A stretch of DNA of 64,000 nt. Origin: Methanoculleus sediminis (GTDB lineage Archaea; Halobacteriota; Methanomicrobia; Methanomicrobiales; Methanoculleaceae). Below, piece after piece: positions 46,131 through 54,868 of the stretch. Location: assembly GCF_001017125.1 (NCBI RefSeq), contig NZ_JXOJ01000002.1, forward strand, positions 370,912 through 434,911. Direction: 5' to 3'. The notes below the pieces were generated by a model that was given only the letters and a program-made list of their open reading frames with translations, made no database searches and had not been told where the DNA came from. Made by a program: the position numbers and the translations under genes. Position 1 is the first letter of the stretch. Each line of letters opens with the position of its first letter.

Positions 46131-47180
46131 ATGGAACAGCACGTCGTCATCGAAGGGTATACCCGGCTGAAGAAGACCCGCGCCCTCTTCATCGGCGGTC
46201 TTCTTTCGGCCCTCGTCATCCTCACCGGCGTCGCGGTCACGCTCGGGTCGGCCGGCCTTACCGTGGGCGAGTCCTACCTCGCGATCCTGGCCGGCCTCTT
46301 CCCCGGCTTCTTCAGCGCCCCCGACCTCGCGACGACCATCGTCTGGGACTTCCGGCTCCACCGGGTGCTCTTCGCGGTCTCGTCCGGGTTCGGGCTCGCG
46401 GTGGCGGGCTGTGTCATGCAGGGCATCCTCAGAAACCCGCTCGCAAGCCCCTTCACCCTCGGGATCGCCTCGGCGGCAGCCACCGGCGCCTCGATCGCCA
46501 TCGTCCTCGGCGCCGGGGCCGTCGGCGGGGAGTACCTCGTCATCGGCAACGCCTTCCTCTTCTCCCTGCTTGCGGCGCTCGCCATCTACGGGATGGCCCG
46601 TTACCGTGGCATCGGTTCCGAGACGATGGTGCTTGCCGGCATCGCCCTCATGTACCTCTTCTCGGCGGTGACGTCGCTTTTGCAATACGTCGGCAGCGCC
46701 GAACAGCTCCAGGCGGTGGTCTTCTGGATGTTCGGGTCGGTGGACAAATCCACCTGGCCGAAACTCGGAATCGTCGCCCTCGTCCTTGCCTGCACCATAC
46801 CCTACCTCGTCTATCGCGCCTGGGATTTGAACGCCCTCGCGGAAGGAGACGAGATGGCGGCCAGTCTCGGGGTGCCCGTCGAACGGTCGATGGCGGTCCT
46901 GATGATGATCGCCTCCCTGATCACCGCGGTGATCATCTGCTTCACCGGAACGATCGGCTTCATCGGGCTCGTCGCCCCGCACATCACCCGGATGGCCATC
47001 GGCGGGGACTTCCGCACCCTCCTCCCCGCGTCCGGCCTCGTGGGGGCCCTTCTCCTTCTATCGGCCGACAGCATCGCACGGAGTGTCCTTGCACCGCAGA
47101 TCCTTCCCGTCGGGATCGTGACCGCGTTCCTCGGGGTGCCGTTCTTCATCTACCTCTTCCTGCACCGGAGGGATGCCTGA
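46131..47180 (+). CDS. FecCD/BtuC family permease
   Basis: A 349-aa permease with about ten helices. Typical segments are VLFAVSSGFGLAVAGCVMQGILRNPLASPFTLGIASAAA, the GSVDKSTWPKL loop, EGDEMAASLGVPVERS (ATPase-coupling loop), and CFTGTIGFIGLVAPHITRMAIGGDFRTLLPAS. ATG 46131 starts 11 bp after the binding protein. Its stop overlaps the ATPase start by one base. Confidence 0.93.
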   Translation: MEQHVVIEGYTRLKKTRALFIGGLLSALVILTGVAVTLGSAGLTVGESYLAILAGLFPGFFSAPDLATTIVWDFRLHRVLFAVSSGFGLAVAGCVMQGILRNPLASPFTLGIASAAATGASIAIVLGAGAVGGEYLVIGNAFLFSLLAALAIYGMARYRGIGSETMVLAGIALMYLFSAVTSLLQYVGSAEQLQAVVFWMFGSVDKSTWPKLGIVALVLACTIPYLVYRAWDLNALAEGDEMAASLGVPVERSMAVLMMIASLITAVIICFTGTIGFIGLVAPHITRMAIGGDFRTLLPASGLVGALLLLSADSIARSVLAPQILPVGIVTAFLGVPFFIYLFLHRRDA

Positions 47181-47968
47181 TGGCGCTGATCTCGGTAAAC
47201 AGCCTCTCGTTTGCCTACCGCGACCGCCGGGTGCTTCACGGGGTCACCTTCTCGGTCGACGCAGGTGAAGTCCTCGGGCTCGTGGGGCCGAACGGGTGCG
47301 GTAAGACGACGCTTATCAGGTGCGTCGACGGGATGCTCTCCCCCGACGGGGGAACGGTGATGCTTGATAAGCGGGAGATCCGCACGATGCACCGCCGCGA
47401 GGTCGCGCGGGCGATGGCCTACGTGCCGCAGTCGGCCGGGAACCGGACTGGAGCGACGGTCTTCGAGACCGTCCTGATGGGGAGGCGGCCCTACCTGAAC
47501 TGGACGGTGAACAGGACCGACGAGGAGAAGGTGATTGCGGCGCTCGACCTCCTCGATCTCGGGGATCTCGCGCTCCGCAACGTCGCCGAACTCTCCGGCG
47601 GGGAGCGCCAGCGGGTGATGATCGCCCGGGCGCTCGTGCAGGAGACCGGGGTGATCCTCCTCGACGAACCAACGAGCAACCTGGACGTCTGCCACCAGAT
47701 GGGGGTCATGGAAGTCCTCCGCGGCCTTGCCGGGGAGAAGGGGCTCGCGGTCGTCATCGCGCTCCACGACCTGAACCTCGCCGCCACCTACTGCCACCGC
47801 CTCATGGTGATGAAGGCCGGGGCGGTCTACGGCTACGGGGCTCCGGAAGAGGTGCTCACCGAGGAGATGCTCAGGGCGGTCTACGGCATCGAGGCGGTGG
47901 TGAAACGGGATCTTTCGGCGCCCTACATGGTTCCGGTCAGGCCGGGGCACCTGCGGGGAGGGGCGTGA
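47180..47968 (+). CDS. FecE/BtuD family ABC ATPase
   Basis: A 262-aa ATPase with all catalytic motifs: Walker A GPNGCGKTTL (about 36-45), signature LSGGERQRV (about 138), Walker B VILLDEPTSNLD, and H-loop ALHDLN. It powers the permease next to it. The three gene products form a complete ATP-driven uptake system for an iron or cobalt chelate. Corrinoid is attractive in a methanogen because methyl transfer to CoM needs it, but the substrate is not fixed by sequence. Confidence 0.94.
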   Translation: MALISVNSLSFAYRDRRVLHGVTFSVDAGEVLGLVGPNGCGKTTLIRCVDGMLSPDGGTVMLDKREIRTMHRREVARAMAYVPQSAGNRTGATVFETVLMGRRPYLNWTVNRTDEEKVIAALDLLDLGDLALRNVAELSGGERQRVMIARALVQETGVILLDEPTSNLDVCHQMGVMEVLRGLAGEKGLAVVIALHDLNLAATYCHRLMVMKAGAVYGYGAPEEVLTEEMLRAVYGIEAVVKRDLSAPYMVPVRPGHLRGGA

Positions 47969-47974
47969 AGGCCC

Positions 47975-48235
47975 CTACCTCCCCAGATGCTTCAGCGCCT
48001 CCTTCGCCTCCATGACCGGGTGCGTCTCGGTGTAGCCGAGATCGCCCCAGGGATACCCGGCTTTCAGGAGTGCTACGGAATCCTCCACCTCGACCAGCCG
48101 AAAGACCGTGTTGCTGGTGAGATCGATCCACTCGTTGATCACGATCATCCCGTCAGGGGCCTTCTCCACGGCCCGCATCTCCATGACCTCGCCGGTTCTC
48201 CCGGGCTCCCAGGTGAAGATACTCATGAACTGCAT
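47975..48235 (-). CDS. DUF3303-like small protein
   Basis: An 86-aa protein beginning MQFMSIFTWEPGRTGEVMEM, with a pattern of alternating strands and a C-terminal helix (KEALKHLGR) typical of DUF3303 (dimeric ferredoxin-like fold). ATG 48235 is chosen because GGGTGG lies 6 bases upstream and the family starts here. It is convergent with the uptake operon. Function unknown. Confidence 0.72.
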   Translation of the reverse strand: MQFMSIFTWEPGRTGEVMEMRAVEKAPDGMIVINEWIDLTSNTVFRLVEVEDSVALLKAGYPWGDLGYTETHPVMEAKEALKHLGR

Positions 48236-48334
48236 GGCAAACCACCCATTCCGTCTCCCGCCCGGCATGCCGGATGGGGCATCCGGCGTCAACGGGCTCC
48301 GGGTATAAATACCTGGTGCAGGGCGGGCCGCCCG

Positions 48335-49624
48335 TTACGCCGGCCGCTCCTTCACGGCGGCCGAGATGACCATGGCGGTGACGGCGGAGATCACGAGGAG
48401 CACGACCATGTGCGGGTCGGCCGTCCCCACGACCGCGACCAGGAGGATGGAGGTCAGGGGCGCCCCGAGGGCGAGGGTGAGGGCCGCGGCCTCGATGCAG
48501 AGGACGAAGATGCCGACCGGGATGCCAGGAAATGCGAGGTTCAGGGCAAGCCCGATCAGCGTCGACGAGAAGATGATGGGAAAGAGCGGGCCGCCGATGT
48601 ACCCGCTCTTGAACGAGAGCGCGAGCAGGAGGATCTTCAAGACCGCTGCGCCGAGCAGCATCCCGACCCCGAGCCGGGCCGGGTCGGCGATGATCCCGTG
48701 CAACTGGGCCTCCCCGGAGAAGAGCACCTCCGGGACGAAGTAGCCGGCGCACGCGATGACCGCCCCGGCGGCGAGGACGCGGGCGACGGGCGCGTCACCA
48801 AACACCCTGTCCATGACCGTCCCGGCGGCCTGCATGGCGACTCCCGCAAAGACCGCGAGCAGCGATCCGAGGATGCCGAGGGCGATCGCACAGAGGATGT
48901 AGCCGGGATGCAGCCCGCCGATCGGCTCGAACGGGATGCTCCGCGCAAAGGAGGGGAGGCCGAGGAGCAGGTAGAAGAGGTAGCCGACGGTGCCGGCGAG
49001 CAGGTTCCAGGTGAGGAACCGGAAGGCGTTCCTGTTCCCGCCGACCTGGAACTCGGTGGCGAACACCCCGGTAAAGAGCACGTTGCCGACGATCCCGTTG
49101 AACGCCGATGCCAGAGCCGCAACATCGAACCCGAGCGCGGCCCCCGCAGATCCGAGTCCGAGCCGGTCGCGGACGTACGAGGAGACGTAGCCGATGAGAA
49201 CGGTGATGGTTCCTTCCGGCCCGATGCTTGCCCCGGAGAGAAGCGAGAAGAGCGACGAGAGGAGGGCGCCGGGAAACGTCCGGTAATCGGGTCTCTCACC
49301 ACCCCCTTTGAGCGATTCGGCGAACCCGCCATGGATCACGTCGGGTGCGTGCAGGTACCTGCGGCAGAGGCCGACGAGCAGCGAGAAGAGAAGCACCCCC
49401 GCCGGAACCGCCCAGGGGTTGGCCTGCACGAAGCCGTTCTGGGACCAGACGACGTTGTCAAGCAACCCGTAGAGGCCCAGGTAGGCGACCGTAAAGGCGA
49501 TCGCGATTATGGCGATGAGGGCGACCTGCAGGAGGTTCGGGGTTCCTTCCCGGCTACCGGGCTCGACGCAGATCCGCTTTTGCGGCGGTGCCGGACCGTC
49601 TGCAGGTGCTGGCATGGCAGGCAC
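48335..49624 (-). CDS. ClC-type chloride channel/antiporter
   Basis: A 429-aa membrane protein of the ClC family with about ten or more helices. The selectivity elements are SGASIGPEGT (with the gating-type Glu) and SGYIGGPLFPIIFSS; further helices match the inverted-repeat fold. The N-terminal 30 residues are a cytoplasmic tail. ClC proteins exchange Cl-/H+ or conduct Cl-. There is no CBS domain. No neighbours point to a particular role; acid or osmotic tolerance is possible. Confidence 0.9.
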   Translation of the reverse strand: MPAMPAPADGPAPPQKRICVEPGSREGTPNLLQVALIAIIAIAFTVAYLGLYGLLDNVVWSQNGFVQANPWAVPAGVLLFSLLVGLCRRYLHAPDVIHGGFAESLKGGGERPDYRTFPGALLSSLFSLLSGASIGPEGTITVLIGYVSSYVRDRLGLGSAGAALGFDVAALASAFNGIVGNVLFTGVFATEFQVGGNRNAFRFLTWNLLAGTVGYLFYLLLGLPSFARSIPFEPIGGLHPGYILCAIALGILGSLLAVFAGVAMQAAGTVMDRVFGDAPVARVLAAGAVIACAGYFVPEVLFSGEAQLHGIIADPARLGVGMLLGAAVLKILLLALSFKSGYIGGPLFPIIFSSTLIGLALNLAFPGIPVGIFVLCIEAAALTLALGAPLTSILLVAVVGTADPHMVVLLVISAVTAMVISAAVKERPA

Positions 49625-49723
49625 GATGCGGCCCGTTCGTCGGTTCCGGGTAATCTTCCTTGCGGTCGACCCCGTGCGCCTGCCGGAAAAAGAGTGACCG
49701 TTCCCCGAACCCGGGGTCCGGGG

Positions 49724-50200
49724 TTACCTCCGCCGGGGCCGCGTCTCGATGCGCTCAGTCGTCACGACCTCGGGCGGCGGGGTCTCCTCCCGCTTCATGG
49801 CTTCTGCCTCCTCCCGGGTCGGCGGAGTTATGGTTCCGGCCGACTGGATCAGGCCGTAGTCCGCTTCCCGGGGCCAGAGGTCTTCTTCGAAGCCCGGTTC
49901 GTCGTCCAGCCGCCGCTTGTCGATGTTCACGACGAAGTTGTCGTCGCCGGGGCGGTAGATCACGGCTTCGGGCGGGATCGCGAACCTCTTTGCCGCCATG
50001 CCGAGCACGCCGCCGTACCTGAGCACCAGGTACGTTACCTTGCCCTCGGGGAAGCCGATCCGCATATCCGAGATCTCCCCCAGATCGTCTCCCTGCGGGT
50101 TGATCACGTTTTTGTCCAGGATGTCGTCGGCCGACATGAACCACTCTTCGCCGGCCGTCCGCGTCCTGCGTTCCAGAATTACATCCGATCTCTCCTGCAT
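49724..50200 (-). CDS. PRC-barrel domain protein
   Basis: A 158-aa protein with a PRC-barrel at about residues 22-100: MSADDILDKNVINPQGDDLGEISDMRIGFPEGKVTYLVLRYGGVLG, then AAKRFAIPPEAVIYRPGDDNFVVNIDKRRL. The rest is a polar tail with Glu/Pro. PRC-barrels occur in RNA processing and photosynthetic proteins; small stand-alone archaeal ones are common and of unknown role. It stands alone. Confidence 0.82.
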   Translation of the reverse strand: MQERSDVILERRTRTAGEEWFMSADDILDKNVINPQGDDLGEISDMRIGFPEGKVTYLVLRYGGVLGMAAKRFAIPPEAVIYRPGDDNFVVNIDKRRLDDEPGFEEDLWPREADYGLIQSAGTITPPTREEAEAMKREETPPPEVVTTERIETRPRRR

Positions 50201-50419
50201 CTTCTTCGCCTCCGTTGCCTCTTACGAGAGGGCGTGCAGTGAGTGCCGGGAGTCCTTAAAATGATTTGCACACCCCGACCGCGGGGTAGCCCGGCCTCCG
50301 GGGAGGCGGCCCCCCTGCCCGAATAAACACCTTTTATCCGTTTATCACCCCAAAGATGCTTCATCCGGGGCCTGAGTGAAATGGATGAAGTTATTACCGG
50401 GTGAGTCAATCCCCTCTTC

Positions 50420-50713
50420 ATGGGGCCTACTGTCAAACTGGATCTCACCACGATCCTCGAGGCAACAGGCGAGTTGCAGCACTTTCTTGACCTGGGCGCT
50501 GCCCGCCTGCATGCGGAAGGGCCGTTGCCGGAAGAGGCGTCCGAGGAGTTGATATTTTCCATGGCCGACGAACTTGAGGATCACCTGCGGGCGATGCGCG
50601 ACCGGCAGGGGTCCGCGAGCATCGGTGATCTCCGGGTCTGGACCCGGGCCTGGATCGACGAGCGGCAGGAGGCGCTCTCCCAGGGGCCGTTGCAGGGCGG
50701 CAACCGCAGGTAA
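50420..50713 (+). CDS. Small helical protein, unknown function
   Basis: A 97-aa protein that seems to be mostly amphipathic helix (TTILEATGELQHFLDLGAARLH, SEELIFSMADELEDHLRAMRDRQ, RVWTRAWIDERQEALSQ). No ribosome site is obvious, although an AT-rich promoter zone (50315-50345) precedes it. The frame keeps good composition throughout. I do not recognise a family. Confidence 0.55.
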   Translation: MGPTVKLDLTTILEATGELQHFLDLGAARLHAEGPLPEEASEELIFSMADELEDHLRAMRDRQGSASIGDLRVWTRAWIDERQEALSQGPLQGGNRR

Positions 50714-50817
50714 CCGCCCGGCGAGGATCTCCGCAAGGCGGACGATACCCGGCTACTCGGGGGGCCGCCCCCGGAGAGACCCCATGATTTATCAGCACGC
50801 GCACCTATCCGCACCCG

Positions 50818-51312
50818 ATGCCTCACTTCGACCTCTTCTTCAAGACCGAAGAACTGCGGCGGAGGCTTGAGCCCCATCTGGGGCTCATTCCGCCGTACTT
50901 TCAGTTCACCGTCCGGACGGGCACCCCGGAGGTCCGCTTCTTCGACCAGAAGGACCCGATGTGGAAGGAGTTCCCGTTCCCGGTTCCGGAAGGAACCGTC
51001 TACGTCTTCGACGATGCAATCCCCGCCCGGGCCCTCGGGGGCGGGATGCACATGCGGGCGAGCGTCCGGGTTACGCGCGAGGATAGGGACGACGAGGCGG
51101 TCGTCCTCCGTATCTGGCACGAGATCCTGCACGCGATCGGGCAGCCGGCGGACGACATGGCCAAACGGGCGGGCGAGTGGCAGAGCGTCTCCGAGCGGGT
51201 CATGTGGACGGCCTGGCAATCCCTTTCCCGGCCGCTCGACGTGCCGTTCTGGCACCGGAAGTTTTACGTGTGGCTGACGGAGCGGGCGGAGAGCGGCGCG
51301 GGGGGGAGGTAG
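50818..51312 (+). CDS. Small HExxH-containing protein, possible zinc peptidase
   Basis: A 164-aa protein with the motif RIWHEILHAIGQPADD (about residue 100), an HExxH metal-binding signature on a helix, preceded by a beta-rich N-terminal half (FFKTEELRRRLEPHLGLIPPYF, VRFFDQKDPMWKEFPFPVP, VYVFDDAIPARALGGGMHM). No signal peptide is visible, so it may act inside the cell. The third zinc ligand is not clear. It is tandem with, but not obviously linked to, the M13 peptidase downstream. Confidence 0.7.
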   Translation: MPHFDLFFKTEELRRRLEPHLGLIPPYFQFTVRTGTPEVRFFDQKDPMWKEFPFPVPEGTVYVFDDAIPARALGGGMHMRASVRVTREDRDDEAVVLRIWHEILHAIGQPADDMAKRAGEWQSVSERVMWTAWQSLSRPLDVPFWHRKFYVWLTERAESGAGGR

Positions 51313-51452
51313 GAATGCGGCCGGGTCCCGTCCCGGCCCGTCACCGGTAACGGGTGGCTGCATGAGGAATCGGGAGTTGCTCGTTTCATCGCCTCCGAAA
51401 TAGGGTTGCCACGGATCAAAATTCTTATTCCTGGAAAAGAGACAATCTCCTT

Positions 51453-53495
51453 GTGAAATACATTCTTCTGACCATCCTCCTGATCGTATGCCTCGCCTGC
51501 GCCGGATGCGCCGACCCGGCCGGGACGGCGGTTCCCGGCGATGTATCGCAGTCGCCCGGGAGTGGATTCGCCCTCAACGAGTCCGTCCATCCGGGCGACG
51601 ACTTCTATGCCTACGTGAACGATGCATGGATAGCGGAACACCCTATCCCGGCAGATAAGCAGTACTACGCAGTATTCACCGGGATGAGGGACGGGGTGGA
51701 TAACGACCTCCGTGCTCTTCTCGAGGATGCGGCCGACGCGCCGGAGAGTGCCGATCGGAACGCCACCCTCCTCGGAACGTTCTACCGGTCGGGCATGGAT
51801 ACCGGGACGATCGACCGGGAAGGGCTCGACGGTCTCTCCGATCTCCTCGCGGCGATCGACGCGATCGATTCCCGTGGCGATCTGACCGAAACCACGATCG
51901 TTCTCCTGGAACAGGGTTTCCCGCCGGTCTACTTCTACGGGGCCGGGACCAACCCCGAGAACAGCAGCGAGATGATCCCGTGCCTTTATCAGGGCGGGCT
52001 CGGGCTGCCCGACCGGGACTATTACTTCCGGAACGATGCGGGAAGCTCTGAGCTCCGGGATGCCTACCGCGAGCACATAGCCCGGGTGCTGGTGCTCGCC
52101 GGCAGGTCCCCCGAAGAGGCGGCCGCCGACGCAAAGACCGTCTATGCCATGGAAGCGGCCCTTGCCGCGGCCCACCTCGGCCGGGAGGAGAATCGCGATC
52201 CCCAGAAGACCGCGAACATCCATACTCTCGCCGAACTCGAAGAACGGTACCCCGCCGTCGGGTGGGGGACCCTCGCCGCCATCCCGGGTTCCGGGCCGGT
52301 CGGCAGGGTGCACGTCTACCAGCCGGGATACGTGGAGGAACTTGACTCCCTCCTCGCGACCGCGCCGCTCGACGACTGGAAGGTCTACCTGCGCTACCGG
52401 CTGATCGATCAGGCGTCTCCCTATCTTGGGGCGTCGTTCGAGGAGGAGCACTTCGCCTTCTACGAGACGACGCTCTATGGTGTCCCGGAGATGAAGCCCC
52501 GGTGGCAGCGCGTCGTGGCGGCGGAGAGCGAGTTCCTCGGCGATCTGGTCGGCCGGGCATACGTCGCCGGATACGTGGACCCCCGGACACGCGGGATGGT
52601 GTCGGGGATGGTCGTTGCCATCCGGGAGACCTTTGATGCGCGAATGGCAGACCTCACCTGGATGAGCGAGCCGACAAAAGCCGCGGCCCGCGAGAAACTT
52701 GCCGCCATGGGGGAGAAGATCGCGTATCCCGACCGGTGGACGGACTACTCCGGGCTGAACCTCTCGGATTCGTATGTGGAGAACGTCCGCGCAGCAAAAG
52801 CGCACGCCTTCATCCACGGCCCCGAAGGGCTTGAGAGGGTCGGCGGGCCGGTCGACCCGGGCACCTGGTTCATCACCCCGCAGACGGTGAACGCCTATTA
52901 CGACCCGACCAGAAACGAGATGGTCTTCCCCGCGGCCGTCCTCCAGCCGCCCATCTTCGACCCCGACAGAGACCCTGCCTTCAACTACGCTATCCTCGGC
53001 TGGTTGATCGGGCACGAGATGACGCACGGCTTCGACGACCAGGGAAGACAGTACGATAAAGACGGGAACCTGAAGGACTGGTGGACTGAGGAGGACGCCG
53101 CGAACTTCAACGACCGGACGGCCCTGCTCGTCGCCGAGTACAACGCGTTCGAGGCGCTCCCCGGCCTTTACGTCAACGGCAACCTCACTCTCGGGGAGAA
53201 CATCGCCGACTTCGGGGGTCTGACCATGGCCTACCACGCGTGGAAGAAGGCGGAGAACGGGTCGGCCGACCCGGCAGCGGACCGGCGGTTCTTCCTCGCG
53301 GCCCCGTGCCTCTGGCGGGTGAACGACCGGGAGGACTCGCTCCGGAACCTGGTGCTGGCCGATCCGCACTCACCGGAGAAGTTCCGGGTGAACGGTGTCC
53401 TGTTCAATGTCCCGGAGTTCTACGAGGCTTTCCCGGAGATCCGGCCCGGCGACGCCCTCTACCGGGAGGTCGAGGAGAGGCCCGTCATCTGGTGA
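51453..53495 (+). CDS. M13 family (neprilysin/PepO) metallopeptidase, lipoprotein
   Basis: A 680-aa exported zinc peptidase starting at GTG 51453. The N-terminus is a signal with a lipobox-like CLACAGC. Then SVHPGDDFYAYVNDAWI starts the M13 N-domain, and the catalytic site is H521-EMTH plus E582-NIADFGG downstream, with the substrate-binding VNAYYDPTRNEMVFPAA before it. The end matches the family pattern (ending CPVIW-like RPVIW). It degrades peptides of up to about 40 residues outside the cell. M13 enzymes are rare in archaea, so acquisition from bacteria is likely. Confidence 0.94.
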   Translation: MKYILLTILLIVCLACAGCADPAGTAVPGDVSQSPGSGFALNESVHPGDDFYAYVNDAWIAEHPIPADKQYYAVFTGMRDGVDNDLRALLEDAADAPESADRNATLLGTFYRSGMDTGTIDREGLDGLSDLLAAIDAIDSRGDLTETTIVLLEQGFPPVYFYGAGTNPENSSEMIPCLYQGGLGLPDRDYYFRNDAGSSELRDAYREHIARVLVLAGRSPEEAAADAKTVYAMEAALAAAHLGREENRDPQKTANIHTLAELEERYPAVGWGTLAAIPGSGPVGRVHVYQPGYVEELDSLLATAPLDDWKVYLRYRLIDQASPYLGASFEEEHFAFYETTLYGVPEMKPRWQRVVAAESEFLGDLVGRAYVAGYVDPRTRGMVSGMVVAIRETFDARMADLTWMSEPTKAAAREKLAAMGEKIAYPDRWTDYSGLNLSDSYVENVRAAKAHAFIHGPEGLERVGGPVDPGTWFITPQTVNAYYDPTRNEMVFPAAVLQPPIFDPDRDPAFNYAILGWLIGHEMTHGFDDQGRQYDKDGNLKDWWTEEDAANFNDRTALLVAEYNAFEALPGLYVNGNLTLGENIADFGGLTMAYHAWKKAENGSADPAADRRFFLAAPCLWRVNDREDSLRNLVLADPHSPEKFRVNGVLFNVPEFYEAFPEIRPGDALYREVEERPVIW

Positions 53496-53538
53496 CGGGC
53501 GTTAACATACACCCATTTTCATCTCCCGAACCGCCCGG

Positions 53539-54570
53539 TCATGATCCGGATAGTTCCGGGCGGGAGGGGGACAGTTCCTGCACGGTGCGTCCTTCCATGC
53601 GTTTCTGCACCCATCCCCGGGCGGGGCTTGCCGCGAACGGAACGATGAACAGTGCCGCGATGCCGACAACACCACACCACCATTCGGGAACAGCCGGGTA
53701 AGAGGTGATCCGGAGGCCGATATAGAAGAGGAAGATGGTGAAGCATACCGCCGAGACGGTCACGTACTGCAGCGCTCTCGCATGGGGGGTCACGATTGCG
53801 TGGTATTCCGGAACCAGATACACGAAGATGTAGTACAGGCCAAGGATCCCGAGGAGCGTTCCGGCGATAAAGATCGGCCACGGTGAGATCCCGAGTCCGT
53901 GGTTGATGTTGCCGAAGTCGTCGTGCTGCAGGAACGAGCGGGTGAAGACGTACTCGAAGACCATACTGAACGTGATGATGCACGTCCAGAAGGTGCAGTG
54001 GTATGCCCGGCGGTGTTTTTTCACCCACGTCGCCGACATGAGCCCGACGGTCGCGAAGAAGAGCACGATGTTTGAAAAGGGCCCGGCAAACGCGATGACC
54101 GACGCGGCCGGGCCCTCTCCCGCAGCAAAAAGAGCCGAATAATCGACGTTCTCGTCCCAGTGCGCCCCTATGAAACTTCCATAGACGATCTCCCACGGAT
54201 CCGATTTCCAGCCGAGGAAGTACGCGCAGAGGCTGTGCGAGTACTCGTGCATCACGATGATCAGGAGGTGCAGGATGAGGAAGAGGATGACCGTTACCGT
54301 GAGGAACAGTACGATCGCTTTTAACCGGGAAAGCCGGTCTGACCGGCAGGTTCCGGAGGACACCGTCTCCGCGGCCCCGGGCGCCCCTCTCCGGCGGTCG
54401 ATCTCCGGCAGGATGTACCCGGAGTAGGCCAGGTACAGCAGGAGGACCAGGAAGAGTGCGAGTGAAGTCTCCAGGAACTCCATTGCTATCCCAAAGAGAA
54501 GATACATCCCGATTGCCAATGCTATCAGCCGGACTGCAGCAGTAAGATAGTTCCCGCCCTCTCCGACCAT
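53539..54570 (-). CDS. Polytopic membrane protein with HExxH (site-2 protease-like)
   Basis: A 343-aa protein with about eight helices. The segment LHLLIIVMHEYSHSLCAYFLG (about residue 100) carries HExxH at a membrane helix, as in M50/site-2-protease-type enzymes. A second possible element, GPFSNIVLF, follows about 75 residues later. ATG 54570 is favoured, with AAAGGGAT upstream, over a GTG at 54597. It is convergent with the M13 peptidase gene, leaving a 43-bp gap. An intramembrane protease role is suggested by the motif only. Confidence 0.75.
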   Translation of the reverse strand: MVGEGGNYLTAAVRLIALAIGMYLLFGIAMEFLETSLALFLVLLLYLAYSGYILPEIDRRRGAPGAAETVSSGTCRSDRLSRLKAIVLFLTVTVILFLILHLLIIVMHEYSHSLCAYFLGWKSDPWEIVYGSFIGAHWDENVDYSALFAAGEGPAASVIAFAGPFSNIVLFFATVGLMSATWVKKHRRAYHCTFWTCIITFSMVFEYVFTRSFLQHDDFGNINHGLGISPWPIFIAGTLLGILGLYYIFVYLVPEYHAIVTPHARALQYVTVSAVCFTIFLFYIGLRITSYPAVPEWWCGVVGIAALFIVPFAASPARGWVQKRMEGRTVQELSPSRPELSGS

Positions 54571-54749
54571 ACGATCCCTTTCAAGGAATAAGAACACCCG
54601 AAGGCCGGATTAATCTTCTGAAACGCATCCCGCGGCAGAACGGGCAGACGTGCCCGGGTCCTCGGGCAGGATCCCCTGTTTTCATCGGCCCCGTGCCCGT
54701 CCGGCCGTGTCCCGGGGCGGCGCGTTTAGGACATGTTATATAGATAAAA

Positions 54750-54776
54750 ACCAATGATATAATATTTTCCATTGGT
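54750..54776. promoter_or_regulatory. Inverted repeat in promoter of the 54869 operon
   Basis: ACCAATG and CATTGGT are perfect 7-bp arms separated by 13 AT-rich bases (ATATAATATTTTC). The loop is itself TATA-like and lies about 95-110 bp before the ATG. It could be an operator overlapping the promoter. Confidence 0.45.
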
Positions 54777-54868
54777 GAAAAATTGTTCATTCCGTGATAT
54801 CATGGATTCTGGAGGAGATTAATCAGATATTATCAAAGTGGACGAATTTCCAGGGGTGTTGAACAGTA

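Noticed and set aside
47987..50242. 751-residue plus-strand frame opposite the ClC and PRC-barrel genes
   Set aside because: Antisense of two recognised genes, with a composition of charged residues and no fold signature.
51264..53369. 701-residue minus-strand frame opposite the M13 peptidase
   Set aside because: The sense strand encodes a complete M13 enzyme with catalytic residues; the antisense frame is an artefact of GC-rich codons.
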